This document shows, in pieces, positions 57,901 through 64,000 of a stretch of DNA of 64,000 nucleotides; the first letter of the stretch is position 1; each line of letters begins with the position of its first letter. The DNA is from Verrucomicrobiota bacterium (lineage in GTDB: Bacteria > Verrucomicrobiota > Verrucomicrobiia > Opitutales > Opitutaceae), in NCBI GenBank assembly GCA_016222805.1, contig JACRQG010000025.1, forward strand, positions 124,001-188,000, given 5' to 3'. The notes below the pieces were generated by a model. That model was not told the origin of the DNA. It saw only the letters and a program-made list of their open reading frames with translations, and did no database searches. The position numbers and the translations under genes are program-made.

Positions 57901-58326
57901 TGCAAGCAGACGGCCATACTGGCGACGCTGGGCCGCCGCGACGAGGCGCTCGCCGCCGCACGCGCCCTCGCGGCGGACGCGGAGGCCGAGGAACCGGACT
58001 ATCGGTACAGCACGGCCATCGGCGTGCTTTGCGCCTTTGGCGAAACCGCGGAGGCGGAGGCCTTGATCGCCCGCATTGCCCCAAACTCGGAGGATCTGCC
58101 GATCGCGCTGGTCTATGCCGGACGCGTCCGCGAGTTCGTCCAGCGTTTGGATGAAATGACGATCAACTGGATGGAGAACCTCTGGTTTGATCCCTCCTTC
58201 GCCTCGATCCGCGCCGATCCGGACTTTCGCGCGTGGGTGAAGAAGGTCGGGCTCACCGACGCGCAGGCCCGGAGTGACGCGTGGCTGGCGGCGCACCCAC
58301 CGGAAAAACCGGGGGCGAAGCCGTGA
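54982..58326 (+). CDS. TIR-domain protein with membrane helix, TolB-like domain and TPR repeats
   Basis: 1114 residues from the ATG at 54982. TIR domain about 5-145: QAVFLSYASQDAAAAA, VEVWFDQNELVGGD and IRRQIAECALFVPVISA are the box-like motifs, and the Glu in YFRLEWKLA is the candidate NADase residue. One membrane helix at 174-195, TPR-like helices at about 210-620, a TolB/FlgO-like domain at about 640-770 (SVAVLAFANLSDDK, YFSDGISEELLNVL, GVAYVVEGSVR), and further TPRs at about 790-1060. The TIR would be cytoplasmic, the remainder periplasmic or on the far side. Role unknown. Confidence 0.85.
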   Translation: MSEGGQAVFLSYASQDAAAAAQLCAALRAAGVEVWFDQNELVGGDAWDAKIRRQIAECALFVPVISANTQARTEGYFRLEWKLAAQRTHMIADDATFLLPVAIDTTRDADARVPAEFKAVQWTRLPDGGQSAGFAARVKTLLDRGAVAPLPPAVSTLGPAPRSGADPGGPPRPRWLIGAVATLGVLLTAGAWWWQTRTAAPPPTTTRQAPPPAASPVDALVAKARALLDDDPLMTRANVGLAEQLALEAVAKDQTNAEAHAAAAWANFRFVGERYDDTPQRRANLHSFAEKARLLAPDSVNAELAVCGDLFATGNRVEAQRRLHALVARAPGNFTVLRQRVWAEVWGSHDAWGPAGGKDPEMLTKLRAFSPLGRTYADSFKASRHWVRGEYGEADRLMDGVFAAGQPVRMSYLVRLLVLLYGWGDLAAARDFVATIPAKLLLEDVFIAHVTNVWLYSGEYDRALATLDRTQREFLQEALIFSPVASLRGKVLAAAGRPSAAAIQWKEALRLVDQRLAAHPGHVTLLEEKARVLVHLGDRAGAAAAYALANEIAHPAAGSIAWAEDYDYFALIGDPEAAISRIDRLLAPDNGRWPNIYNALRHEPTLAALRRDPRVQLLLARGAQRLAELKAGGATAARPDDKSVAVLAFANLSDDKANEYFSDGISEELLNVLAKVPGLKVSARTSAFSFKGKNTPIPEIAQQLGVAYVVEGSVRKAGDKVRITAQLIKAADGFHVWSDTFTRDLKDIFAVQDEIAGLIAKNLSLKLGADPATATAGAAVNPDAYRLYLEGRAAWNRRDAEGYRQAEQLLNRAIKLEPRFARAHAALADVWAVRSFPLSGTFSQRHSPLLARTIAKAEQAVALDENSAEAHASLGHSLGQAWRFPEALRALRRAIELNPNYASAHQWLGRALLAQGRLDEGLAALQRAAELDPLSHRILDNYSDALKHTGRPGEAWAVLRRAASLQPSGVQIRCKQTAILATLGRRDEALAAARALAADAEAEEPDYRYSTAIGVLCAFGETAEAEALIARIAPNSEDLPIALVYAGRVREFVQRLDEMTINWMENLWFDPSFASIRADPDFRAWVKKVGLTDAQARSDAWLAAHPPEKPGAKP

Positions 58327-58450
58327 GCGCCGCGGACAACCAAGCCGTCTTCGCTCGCTGCGCCCGGCAGGAGGTCGCGGCGGCGAAGTACATTCGCCTG
58401 GCGTGGCGGGCGGCGAGGTGTGGTTCGACCAAAGCGACGAATCAACGGGA
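58323..58450 (+). pseudogene. Decayed, frameshifted copy of the TIR-protein N-terminus
   Basis: Begins GTG at 58323, overlapping the stop of the TIR gene. Its first frame encodes QAVFARCARQEVAAAKYIRL, echoing QAVFLSYASQDAAAAAQL of the upstream protein; after about 58412 the match continues in a different frame (GEVWFDQSDES against VEVWFDQNELV). Similarity ends near 58450 and no TolB or TPR part follows. I read this as the remnant of a tandem paralog. Confidence 0.65.
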
Positions 58451-58539
58451 TCTGCCTGTGACTTGATGGCGAATCTCGCCAGCGGCCCAGGTGCCCGACC
58501 CGGACGCGAACAAGTGACCGTCAGTCCCCTTTTGCCTTT

Positions 58540-59361
58540 CTACCAGTACTCCTCGACGTGCAGCGTCCCGGACTGCTTGCCGTGATCCGGCGTGTAGCCG
58601 CGCGCCAGCAACAGGCCCTTGATCTGGTCAATCATGTCCGGGTTGCCGCACAGGAAGACGTCCGCCTCGGCCGGATCGAGTTTCACGCCCGCCAGCTGCT
58701 CCACCACGCCCTGCTCGAGGAGCTTCTGGATGCGGCCAGTCCGGCCGCTGAAATGCGGATCCTGCTCCGGCCGGGTGATCGAGGGGATGTAGGTGAAGTT
58801 GGGCCGGAGCCGGGCGAGGCTCTCCAGTTCCCCGCGGTAACCGAGATCCCAACTGCAGCGGGAGCCGTGCAGGACGACGAACTTCCGCGTGGTGTCGGCA
58901 ATCAGCATGGTGCGCAACATCGAGACGTACGGGGCCAGACCAGTGCCGGTGGCAATGAGGATCACGGCCTTCCCCGGCGCGACACGGTCGAGAGTGAAGA
59001 GCCCGCTGGCCTTTGGCCCGAGGAAAACCCGGCTCCCATGTGCCAGCGCGAAGAGCCGCGGCGTCAGCCCCCCGGTCGTCACCAGCGTGAGATAGAATTC
59101 CACATATGCCCGCTCGACGCTCGACGACGCGATGCTGTACGCGCGGCGGATCAGCTTGTCCGGCTCCGAAACCGTCTCCTCCGGCGCCGCCTCCGCCACG
59201 CGCGGTTCGCGGCCCAGGAGCCCCAGGACCGCAAATTGTCCCGGGGTGAATCCGTATTCGCCGCTGTCCGGGCGGACCCGCAGGATCAACAAAAGCGGAT
59301 TGATGGCTTCGCGGCCGACGACGGTGGCATTGTACGGAGACGGGGGCGTGGGGGCGCTCAT
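58540..59361 (-). CDS. fpr: Ferredoxin/flavodoxin-NADP+ reductase
   Basis: 273 residues. FAD-binding motif RRAYSIASS near 72, the FAD/NADP interface GTGLAPYVSML near 140 and CGNPDMIDQIKG near 235, with the C-terminal VEEYW ending expected of bacterial Fpr (terminal aromatic over the flavin). It transfers electrons between NADPH and ferredoxin/flavodoxin. An insertion near 50-65 (REPRVAEAAPEETVSEPDK) is slightly longer than usual. Divergent from the D-threonine-aldolase-like gene. Confidence 0.9.
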   Translation of the reverse strand: MSAPTPPSPYNATVVGREAINPLLLILRVRPDSGEYGFTPGQFAVLGLLGREPRVAEAAPEETVSEPDKLIRRAYSIASSSVERAYVEFYLTLVTTGGLTPRLFALAHGSRVFLGPKASGLFTLDRVAPGKAVILIATGTGLAPYVSMLRTMLIADTTRKFVVLHGSRCSWDLGYRGELESLARLRPNFTYIPSITRPEQDPHFSGRTGRIQKLLEQGVVEQLAGVKLDPAEADVFLCGNPDMIDQIKGLLLARGYTPDHGKQSGTLHVEEYW

Positions 59362-59498
59362 GTGGGTCCCTCACTCTGCGCACTCCGGCCGCCGGTCTGC
59401 AATGCCGGAGCGGAGGATCTCTCCGGTCCGCGCGCACCCGTTCCTCTCGCCCCTTGCCTCCGCTCGTCCCACCGTTCACTTCTCCTTTCGCCCCACCC

Positions 59499-60734
59499 GT
59501 GACCACTTCCCGTCGCACCTTCCTGCGCCACGGCCTCGGCCTCGCCGCCGCGGCCACCCCGGCCTTGTTCGGAGGCACTCCGCCCTCCCCTGCCCCCGCG
59601 TCCACCGCCACCCTGCCCGACGGCCGCCCCGCTGTCGGTCTTTCCAAACACGACCTGCCGACGCCGGCGCTCGTGCTCGATCTCGACGTCTTCGAGCGCA
59701 ACCTCGCGAAGATGGCGGCCCACGCAAAGGCGGCGGGCATCGCCCTGCGCCCCCACGCCAAGACGCACAAGTGTGTCGAGGTGGCGCGGCGCCAGATCGC
59801 CGCCGGCGCCCTGGGCGTCTGTGTCGCCACCATCCGCGAAGCGGAGGCCCTGGCCGCCGGCGGCATCCGCGGGCTACTCATCACCTCGGAAATGGTGGGA
59901 CCCGACAAGATCCGGCGCCTGCTGCGCGTCACGGCGCAGGCCCCCGACACAATGTCGGTGGTCGACGACGCGGGCCACGCGGAGCAGCTCAGCGCCGCCG
60001 CGCGCAGCGCCGGCCTGACCCTCAACCTCCTCCTCGATCTCGATCCCGGGAGCCGGCGCACCGGCATCGCGCCCGGCGAACCCGCCAAAGCGCTCGCGCG
60101 CACCGTCGCCCGGCTTCCCCACCTGCGACTGCGCGGCATCCACTGTTACTCGGGATCGTCGGCCCACGTCGTCGGCTTTGAGGCGCGCCGCGTCCACTCA
60201 GAGAAAGCCATGGCGCCGGCCATCGCGACCTGGCACGACCTGCGCCGCGACGGCCTGCCGCTGGAGATCCTCAGCGGAGGCAGCACCGGCACCTACAACA
60301 TCGATCCTGCCTTCGGCGCGATGACCGAGCTGCAGGTCGGCTCCTATGTCTTCATGGACGTCGACTACCGCCGCATCGGTGGGAGCCGCGGGCCGCTGTA
60401 CGACGATTTCGGGGCCGCCCTGCGGGTGATTGCCACGGTGATCAGCAAGACGGAGCGCCAGCGGGCCACCGTCGATGCCGGCTTCAAGGCCTTCGCCACC
60501 GACCGGAAGTTCGGGCCGGAACTGCTGGAACCCACCGGCGCCGTCTTCAGCTGGGGCGGCGACGAGCACGGCATCCTCGACCTGAAGGAGGCCTCGCGCG
60601 AGGTCGCCCGCGGTGATCGCCTCGAGTTCATCGTTCCCCACTGCGACCCCAACGTGAACCTGCACGACCGCCTCTACTGCCTCCGCGGCGAGCACGTCGA
60701 GGCCGTGTGGCCGGTGGCGCGGGGTTACGGCTGA
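59499..60734 (+). CDS. Tat-exported D-threonine aldolase/D-serine dehydratase-like PLP enzyme
   Basis: 411 residues from a GTG start that puts a Tat signal (TTSRRTFLRHGLGLAAAATP) at the N-terminus; a TTG at 59454 is an alternative. The alanine-racemase-type barrel contains the PLP-lysine motif RPHAKTHKC (Lys88), STGTYNIDP and, near the C-terminus, VPHCDPNVNLHD, whose His and Cys/Asp residues fit the metal site of the D-threonine-aldolase group. Such enzymes are normally cytosolic; export is unusual. A phosphoribosyltransferase follows 84 bp downstream. Confidence 0.85.
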   Translation: MTTSRRTFLRHGLGLAAAATPALFGGTPPSPAPASTATLPDGRPAVGLSKHDLPTPALVLDLDVFERNLAKMAAHAKAAGIALRPHAKTHKCVEVARRQIAAGALGVCVATIREAEALAAGGIRGLLITSEMVGPDKIRRLLRVTAQAPDTMSVVDDAGHAEQLSAAARSAGLTLNLLLDLDPGSRRTGIAPGEPAKALARTVARLPHLRLRGIHCYSGSSAHVVGFEARRVHSEKAMAPAIATWHDLRRDGLPLEILSGGSTGTYNIDPAFGAMTELQVGSYVFMDVDYRRIGGSRGPLYDDFGAALRVIATVISKTERQRATVDAGFKAFATDRKFGPELLEPTGAVFSWGGDEHGILDLKEASREVARGDRLEFIVPHCDPNVNLHDRLYCLRGEHVEAVWPVARGYG

Positions 60735-60818
60735 GGCACGCCCCCGCGGGTTGGAATCGCGTGGATTGCGGGGCGCGGGCACCCCGGCTACCTTCCCGCT
60801 GCCTTCCGCTTCCCCGCC

Positions 60819-61271
60819 ATGAACCCGATGCCACCTTCCACGACCTCCTCGGTGTCGCGCCCGTCCGCGTCCCCCACTTTCAAGGAGATTGTCGACGCCC
60901 TTGCCGCGTGGAGCTTCCCCCCGGCGATTGACGGCGTGGTGGCCATCGCCACCGGCGGCATCGTCCCCGGAGCCCTGGTTGCCCAACACCTCCGGCTCGA
61001 CCTGAAGACCATTGCCATCTCGTTCCGCAACGAGATCAACGAACCGCAATTCGAACAGCCGCGCCTGGTGTCCGATGTCCCCGGACTCGGCGGCTGGCGA
61101 CGCGTGCTGCTCGTGGACGACGTCTATCTCAGCGGGCGCAGTCTCGAAACCGCCCGCGCCCACCTCCCGAAGTCCGCGGAGATCCTGCCGTTTGTGTTGA
61201 TCGGCGATGTCGACTTCGCCCTCTTCCGCCGGCCGCCGGCCCTCCGACGCTGGCCGTGGACGGCTGGATAA
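60819..61271 (+). CDS. Phosphoribosyltransferase-fold protein
   Basis: 150 residues. The PRPP-binding loop RRVLLVDDVYLSGRSLETA (about 92-110) is typical of type I phosphoribosyltransferases, preceded by a beta-alpha core (IDGVVAIATGGIVPGALVAQ). The base specificity (adenine, hypoxanthine or other) is not clear; it is shorter than classical HPRT and might be a competence- or Xgpt-type homolog. Separated from the next convergent gene by 173 bp containing an inverted repeat. Confidence 0.8.
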   Translation: MNPMPPSTTSSVSRPSASPTFKEIVDALAAWSFPPAIDGVVAIATGGIVPGALVAQHLRLDLKTIAISFRNEINEPQFEQPRLVSDVPGLGGWRRVLLVDDVYLSGRSLETARAHLPKSAEILPFVLIGDVDFALFRRPPALRRWPWTAG

Positions 61272-61319
61272 CGGGTCTCCCGCAACCAAGGCCCGGAGGC
61301 CGCCGCGGAGCCGGTAGCT

Positions 61320-61381
61320 GCGCTTGAGCCGCAGGCGAAAGCGCGGCAACGCACGCTCTCGCTGTCGCTGCGCTCAAGCGC
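61320..61381. repeat. Inverted repeat between convergent genes
   Basis: GCGCTTGAGC (61320-61329) and GCTCAAGCGC (61372-61381) are perfect 10-bp complements, 42 bp apart, between the ends of two convergent genes. A long hairpin could terminate both, although no T-run is present. Confidence 0.45.
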
Positions 61382-61444
61382 GGCCACCTGGAAAGGCAGC
61401 GGCCCGACCCACGCGGAATCGAGGCCGGTCCTTGCGCGTTGCCC

Positions 61445-62806
61445 TCAGACTTCCTTCCACTGCCCGGGGATCGGCACGGGGAACTGCCCGTCCGGCCCGG
61501 CCTTGATCGGTGGCGGGCTGTCGGCCGTCAGGGTGTCGAGGTAGTCGCACCACTGGAAGTTCGACTTGAGGATCTCGTCCCAGGTCACGACCTGCCCGGT
61601 GTGACAGGCGGCACGGCCCATCAGCGTCGCGAAGTCGGAATAGACGGCCCGCTTCGTCTCGTTGTGCGGCCGGTCGCGCCGGATGCTGGCGATGAACTCG
61701 TTCCACTCGTACTGCCACGGGCTGTGGGCGTCGGGGGTCGGCGTCCAAGCGATGTTGCCCTTGTCGATCCGCTGGTCCTTGAAGCGGTGCACCGTCGCGG
61801 CGTGCACATTGCCCGAGAATTGGGCGGCGCACTTCGTGCCATGGAGGTAGGTCGCAAAATCGGTGCGCGTGCGGTTGATCCGCCGGAACCCGCAGAACGC
61901 CTTCGTGCCGTCCGCGAACGTGTACTCCATCGAGTACACGTCGATGTTCTGGCCGCAGTCCTTGCTGCCCGGCACCCGCCCGCCCATGCCGACGACCGAA
62001 ACCGGCCAGGCATCCTTGATCCAGCAGCACTCGTCGACCTGGTGGATCAGGTTGTCCACCATCTGGCCCGAGCCGATCCAGTGCAGGTGCGACTTGCCGA
62101 ACTGCAGCTGATCGACCAAGCGGTTGGCTTTCTCGCCCTGGTTGCCGAGCCAGCCCGCGCCGCCCAGCCGGTTGGCGCGAATCAGGTGGATGTCGCCCAG
62201 CAATCCGTCGCGGATCTGCGCGATCAGCGCCTGGCGCGCCGGGCTGTGCCGGCATTGGAACCCGGCCAGGATCTTCACACCCTTGCGGTCGGCCTCCTCG
62301 CCCGCCTTCAGCAGGCGCCGCAGGCCCACTGGATCGGGAGCAAAGGGTTTTTCCATGAAGACATTGATCCCTTTCTTCACCGCGTACTCCACGTGCACCG
62401 GCCGGATGTACGCGCGGGTCGTGCACATCGCGACATCCCCGGGCCGCAGGCTGTCGATCGCCTGCTTGTAGGCGTCGAAGCCCACCAGCCGCCGCTCCGG
62501 CGGCACGTCGACCTGGTTGGGGAACTTCTGCTTCAGCGCGTCGTGCGCGGTCGCCATCCGGCTCTCGCTCAGATCGACCATCAGGTGCAACTTGATCGGC
62601 CCTTCGCCCTTCACGTTCAGCGCATCGGCGACCGCGCCCGTGCCACGGTTGCCGCAGCCGATCAGCGCCAGGCGGATCGTGTGATCATCCGCAGCGTGCA
62701 CCGCGGGGAGGAAGCCCCCCAGAGCGGCGGTGCCGACGGCGACGGAGCTGCCGTGTTTCACAAATTGCCGACGGGTCATCGGCGCAGGGACGGAGGAGGG
62801 AGTCAT
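61445..62806 (-). CDS. Tat-exported Gfo/Idh/MocA-family oxidoreductase (2)
   Basis: 453 residues with a Tat-like signal (TRRQFVKHGSSVAVGTAALG at about 11-30). The Rossmann start is IRLALIGCGNRGTGAVADAL, the catalytic-region motif is INVFMEKPFAPDPVGLR, and HQVDECCWIKD lies in the substrate domain. It belongs to the same exported oxidoreductase group as the gene at 34738 but is not a close copy. It lies beside the TonB receptor at 63054 in divergent orientation. Substrate unknown, probably a sugar or sugar-like compound. Confidence 0.88.
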   Translation of the reverse strand: MTPSSVPAPMTRRQFVKHGSSVAVGTAALGGFLPAVHAADDHTIRLALIGCGNRGTGAVADALNVKGEGPIKLHLMVDLSESRMATAHDALKQKFPNQVDVPPERRLVGFDAYKQAIDSLRPGDVAMCTTRAYIRPVHVEYAVKKGINVFMEKPFAPDPVGLRRLLKAGEEADRKGVKILAGFQCRHSPARQALIAQIRDGLLGDIHLIRANRLGGAGWLGNQGEKANRLVDQLQFGKSHLHWIGSGQMVDNLIHQVDECCWIKDAWPVSVVGMGGRVPGSKDCGQNIDVYSMEYTFADGTKAFCGFRRINRTRTDFATYLHGTKCAAQFSGNVHAATVHRFKDQRIDKGNIAWTPTPDAHSPWQYEWNEFIASIRRDRPHNETKRAVYSDFATLMGRAACHTGQVVTWDEILKSNFQWCDYLDTLTADSPPPIKAGPDGQFPVPIPGQWKEV

Positions 62807-63053
62807 GAGTTGGAAGGGGCTGACCGGAAGCAAGACACACCAAACGACGCGGGCGTCTTGTAGCAGTGGACCACGGCGCGGAGCAAGGGTTTTGCCGGGA
62901 AAGCGCCGCCGGAGCGTCAACGGTCGACCGGGATTTGACTGGTTTCTCCGTGCGCCATCCCCCGAGATCGAATGTCTTCTCCTGCAACCGGTCCCCGCCG
63001 GCCGCGTCCTGCTCTGTCGCGTCCGGTCCGCCGGCCGCCCTCACCCTGCCACC

Positions 63054-64000
63054 ATGAAACTCCCCGTTTTGCCTCCGACCTTCCGCTCCGCGGTTGTGGC
63101 GCTCGCCGCGCTGCTCTTCGCCGCCGACCCCGCGCCGCTCGCCGCCCAACCGGCCGCCACCGGCACCATCGAGGGGCGGGTGCTGAATTCCTCCAGCGGC
63201 ACCTACCTCAACAACGCCCGCATCAGCGTGGACGGCACGACCCGCCAGACCTTCACCAACGAATACGGCGAGTACCGCCTCGCCAATCTCCCGCCCGGCC
63301 CCGTCACCCTGCGCGCCTTCTTCACCGGCCTGACGCCGCAATCGGCCCAGCTCACCGTGGCCGCCGGCCAGACGGTCGCGCGCGACTTCAGCCTCAGCCC
63401 GGCCACCCTCGACGACACGGTGAAGCTCGACACCTTCGTGGTCGCCGCGGTGAAGGAGACCAACGCCAGCGCGATCGCGATCAACGAGCAGCGCTTCGCG
63501 GAGAACATCAAGAACGTGGTCGCCGCCGACGAGTTCGGCACCGTCACCGAGGGCAACGTCGGCGAGTTCCTCAAGTTCCTCCCGGGCGTCACGCTCGACT
63601 ACACCGCCGCCGACGCCCGCTCCGTCGCCATCCGCGGCATGCCGTCCGTCGCCTCCGCGGTGACCGTGGACGGCAACCGCATCGCCAACACCGGCGCCGG
63701 CGTGGCCAACCGCACCTTCGAGTTCGACCAACTCTCGATCAACAACGTCTCGCGCATCGAGGTCACCAAGGGCCCGACACCGGAGAGCTCCGCGGACGCC
63801 ATCGGCGGCACGATCAATCTGATCAGCAAGAGCGCCTTTGAGCGCAACCGCTCCGAGCTGACTTACCGGGCCTACCTTGGGCTCAACCACCAGACCCAGC
63901 AGGATGTGCAGTACCTGTCGCTGGGTCGTTCGCCCGGCCCCGGCCGCGAACCGCGCTCCAAGGCCCGCCCGGGCTTTGACTTCACCTACGTCCTGCCCGT
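63054..64000 (+). CDS. TonB-dependent receptor with carboxypeptidase-regulatory-like N-domain (partial)
   Basis: 315 residues are visible; the frame is cut by the window end. Signal peptide about 1-33, then a carboxypeptidase-regulatory-like beta domain (about 38-125, GTIEGRVLNSSSGTYLNNAR and EYRLANLPPGPVTLRAFF), a TonB-box-like stretch (VKLDTFVVAAVKE) and the start of the plug (GNVGEFLKFLPGVTLDY, AIRGMPSVASAVTVDGN, VTKGPTPESSADAIGGTIN). The added N-domain distinguishes it from receptors 1-3. Ligand unknown. Confidence 0.88.
   Translation, partial: MKLPVLPPTFRSAVVALAALLFAADPAPLAAQPAATGTIEGRVLNSSSGTYLNNARISVDGTTRQTFTNEYGEYRLANLPPGPVTLRAFFTGLTPQSAQLTVAAGQTVARDFSLSPATLDDTVKLDTFVVAAVKETNASAIAINEQRFAENIKNVVAADEFGTVTEGNVGEFLKFLPGVTLDYTAADARSVAIRGMPSVASAVTVDGNRIANTGAGVANRTFEFDQLSINNVSRIEVTKGPTPESSADAIGGTINLISKSAFERNRSELTYRAYLGLNHQTQQDVQYLSLGRSPGPGREPRSKARPGFDFTYVLP

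Noticed and set aside
58434-58441. GCGACGAA as another operator.
   Set aside because: Single unphased copy inside the TIR remnant; about five such 8-mers are expected by chance in a window of this base composition. Single copies elsewhere (for example 22792 GCGACCAA) were set aside for the same reason.

Overview
The window is a GC-rich chromosomal segment with about 47 protein-coding genes and no rRNA, tRNA or CRISPR array that I can see. Four large TonB-dependent receptors, Tat-exported Gfo/Idh/MocA oxidoreductases, secreted beta-helix and fucosidase-type enzymes, a LytS/LytTR pair, a TIR-TolB-TPR protein and start codons mostly without a Shine-Dalgarno sequence suggest a free-living, polysaccharide-degrading Verrucomicrobiota of the Opitutaceae type. 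This placement is inferred from gene content; no marker gene for taxonomy is present.

Layout. 1-9 kb: two coupled NfeD-family genes, an aldose-1-epimerase-like enzyme, a tightly overlapping tatA/Smr/phosphodiesterase cluster, an AIM24-like and a DUF4199-like protein, and an ECF sigma / putative anti-sigma / PDZ operon. 9-16 kb: a LysR regulator, an MFS transporter, a double-module U32 protein and an elongated adenylate-kinase-like protein. 15.7-20.5 kb: a MacAB-type efflux operon with one adaptor, one ATPase and two separate permeases. 20.8-27 kb: a membrane protein, an MBL-fold hydrolase, a two-module NIPSNAP-like protein and the first TonB receptor. 27-31 kb: a secreted protein with a possible Cys-His-Asp triad, a LytTR response regulator with its LytS-type kinase, and polyphosphate glucokinase. 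31-54.7 kb: a carbohydrate-oriented region with an alpha-L-fucosidase, SGNH esterase, Gfo/Idh/MocA oxidoreductase, PQQ-type propeller, two TonB receptors, a 1362-residue beta-helix protein, a GH28-like beta-helix enzyme, a GntR/DUF6159 pair and an S41 peptidase. 55-58.5 kb: a 1114-residue TIR-TM-TolB-TPR protein followed by a decayed copy of its own beginning. 58.5-64 kb: ferredoxin-NADP reductase, a Tat-exported D-threonine-aldolase-like enzyme, a phosphoribosyltransferase, a second oxidoreductase and a TonB receptor cut by the window end.

How parts may work together. The strongest non-coding signal is an 8-bp element, GCGACGAA, repeated at 20-21-bp intervals just upstream of the LytS/LytTR operon (30285-30333) and of the secreted protein gene at 27142-27885. 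On the gene strand it reads TTCGTC, resembling the AlgR-type LytTR box, and the spacing fits LytTR regulators. I infer a small autoregulated two-component circuit controlling a secreted protein. A variant, GCGACCAA, recurs with similar layout upstream of two TonB receptors. Several intergenic regions hold palindromic repeats, and one 128-bp element (52207-52334) has 23-bp inverted arms inside 11-bp direct repeats, like a miniature mobile element.
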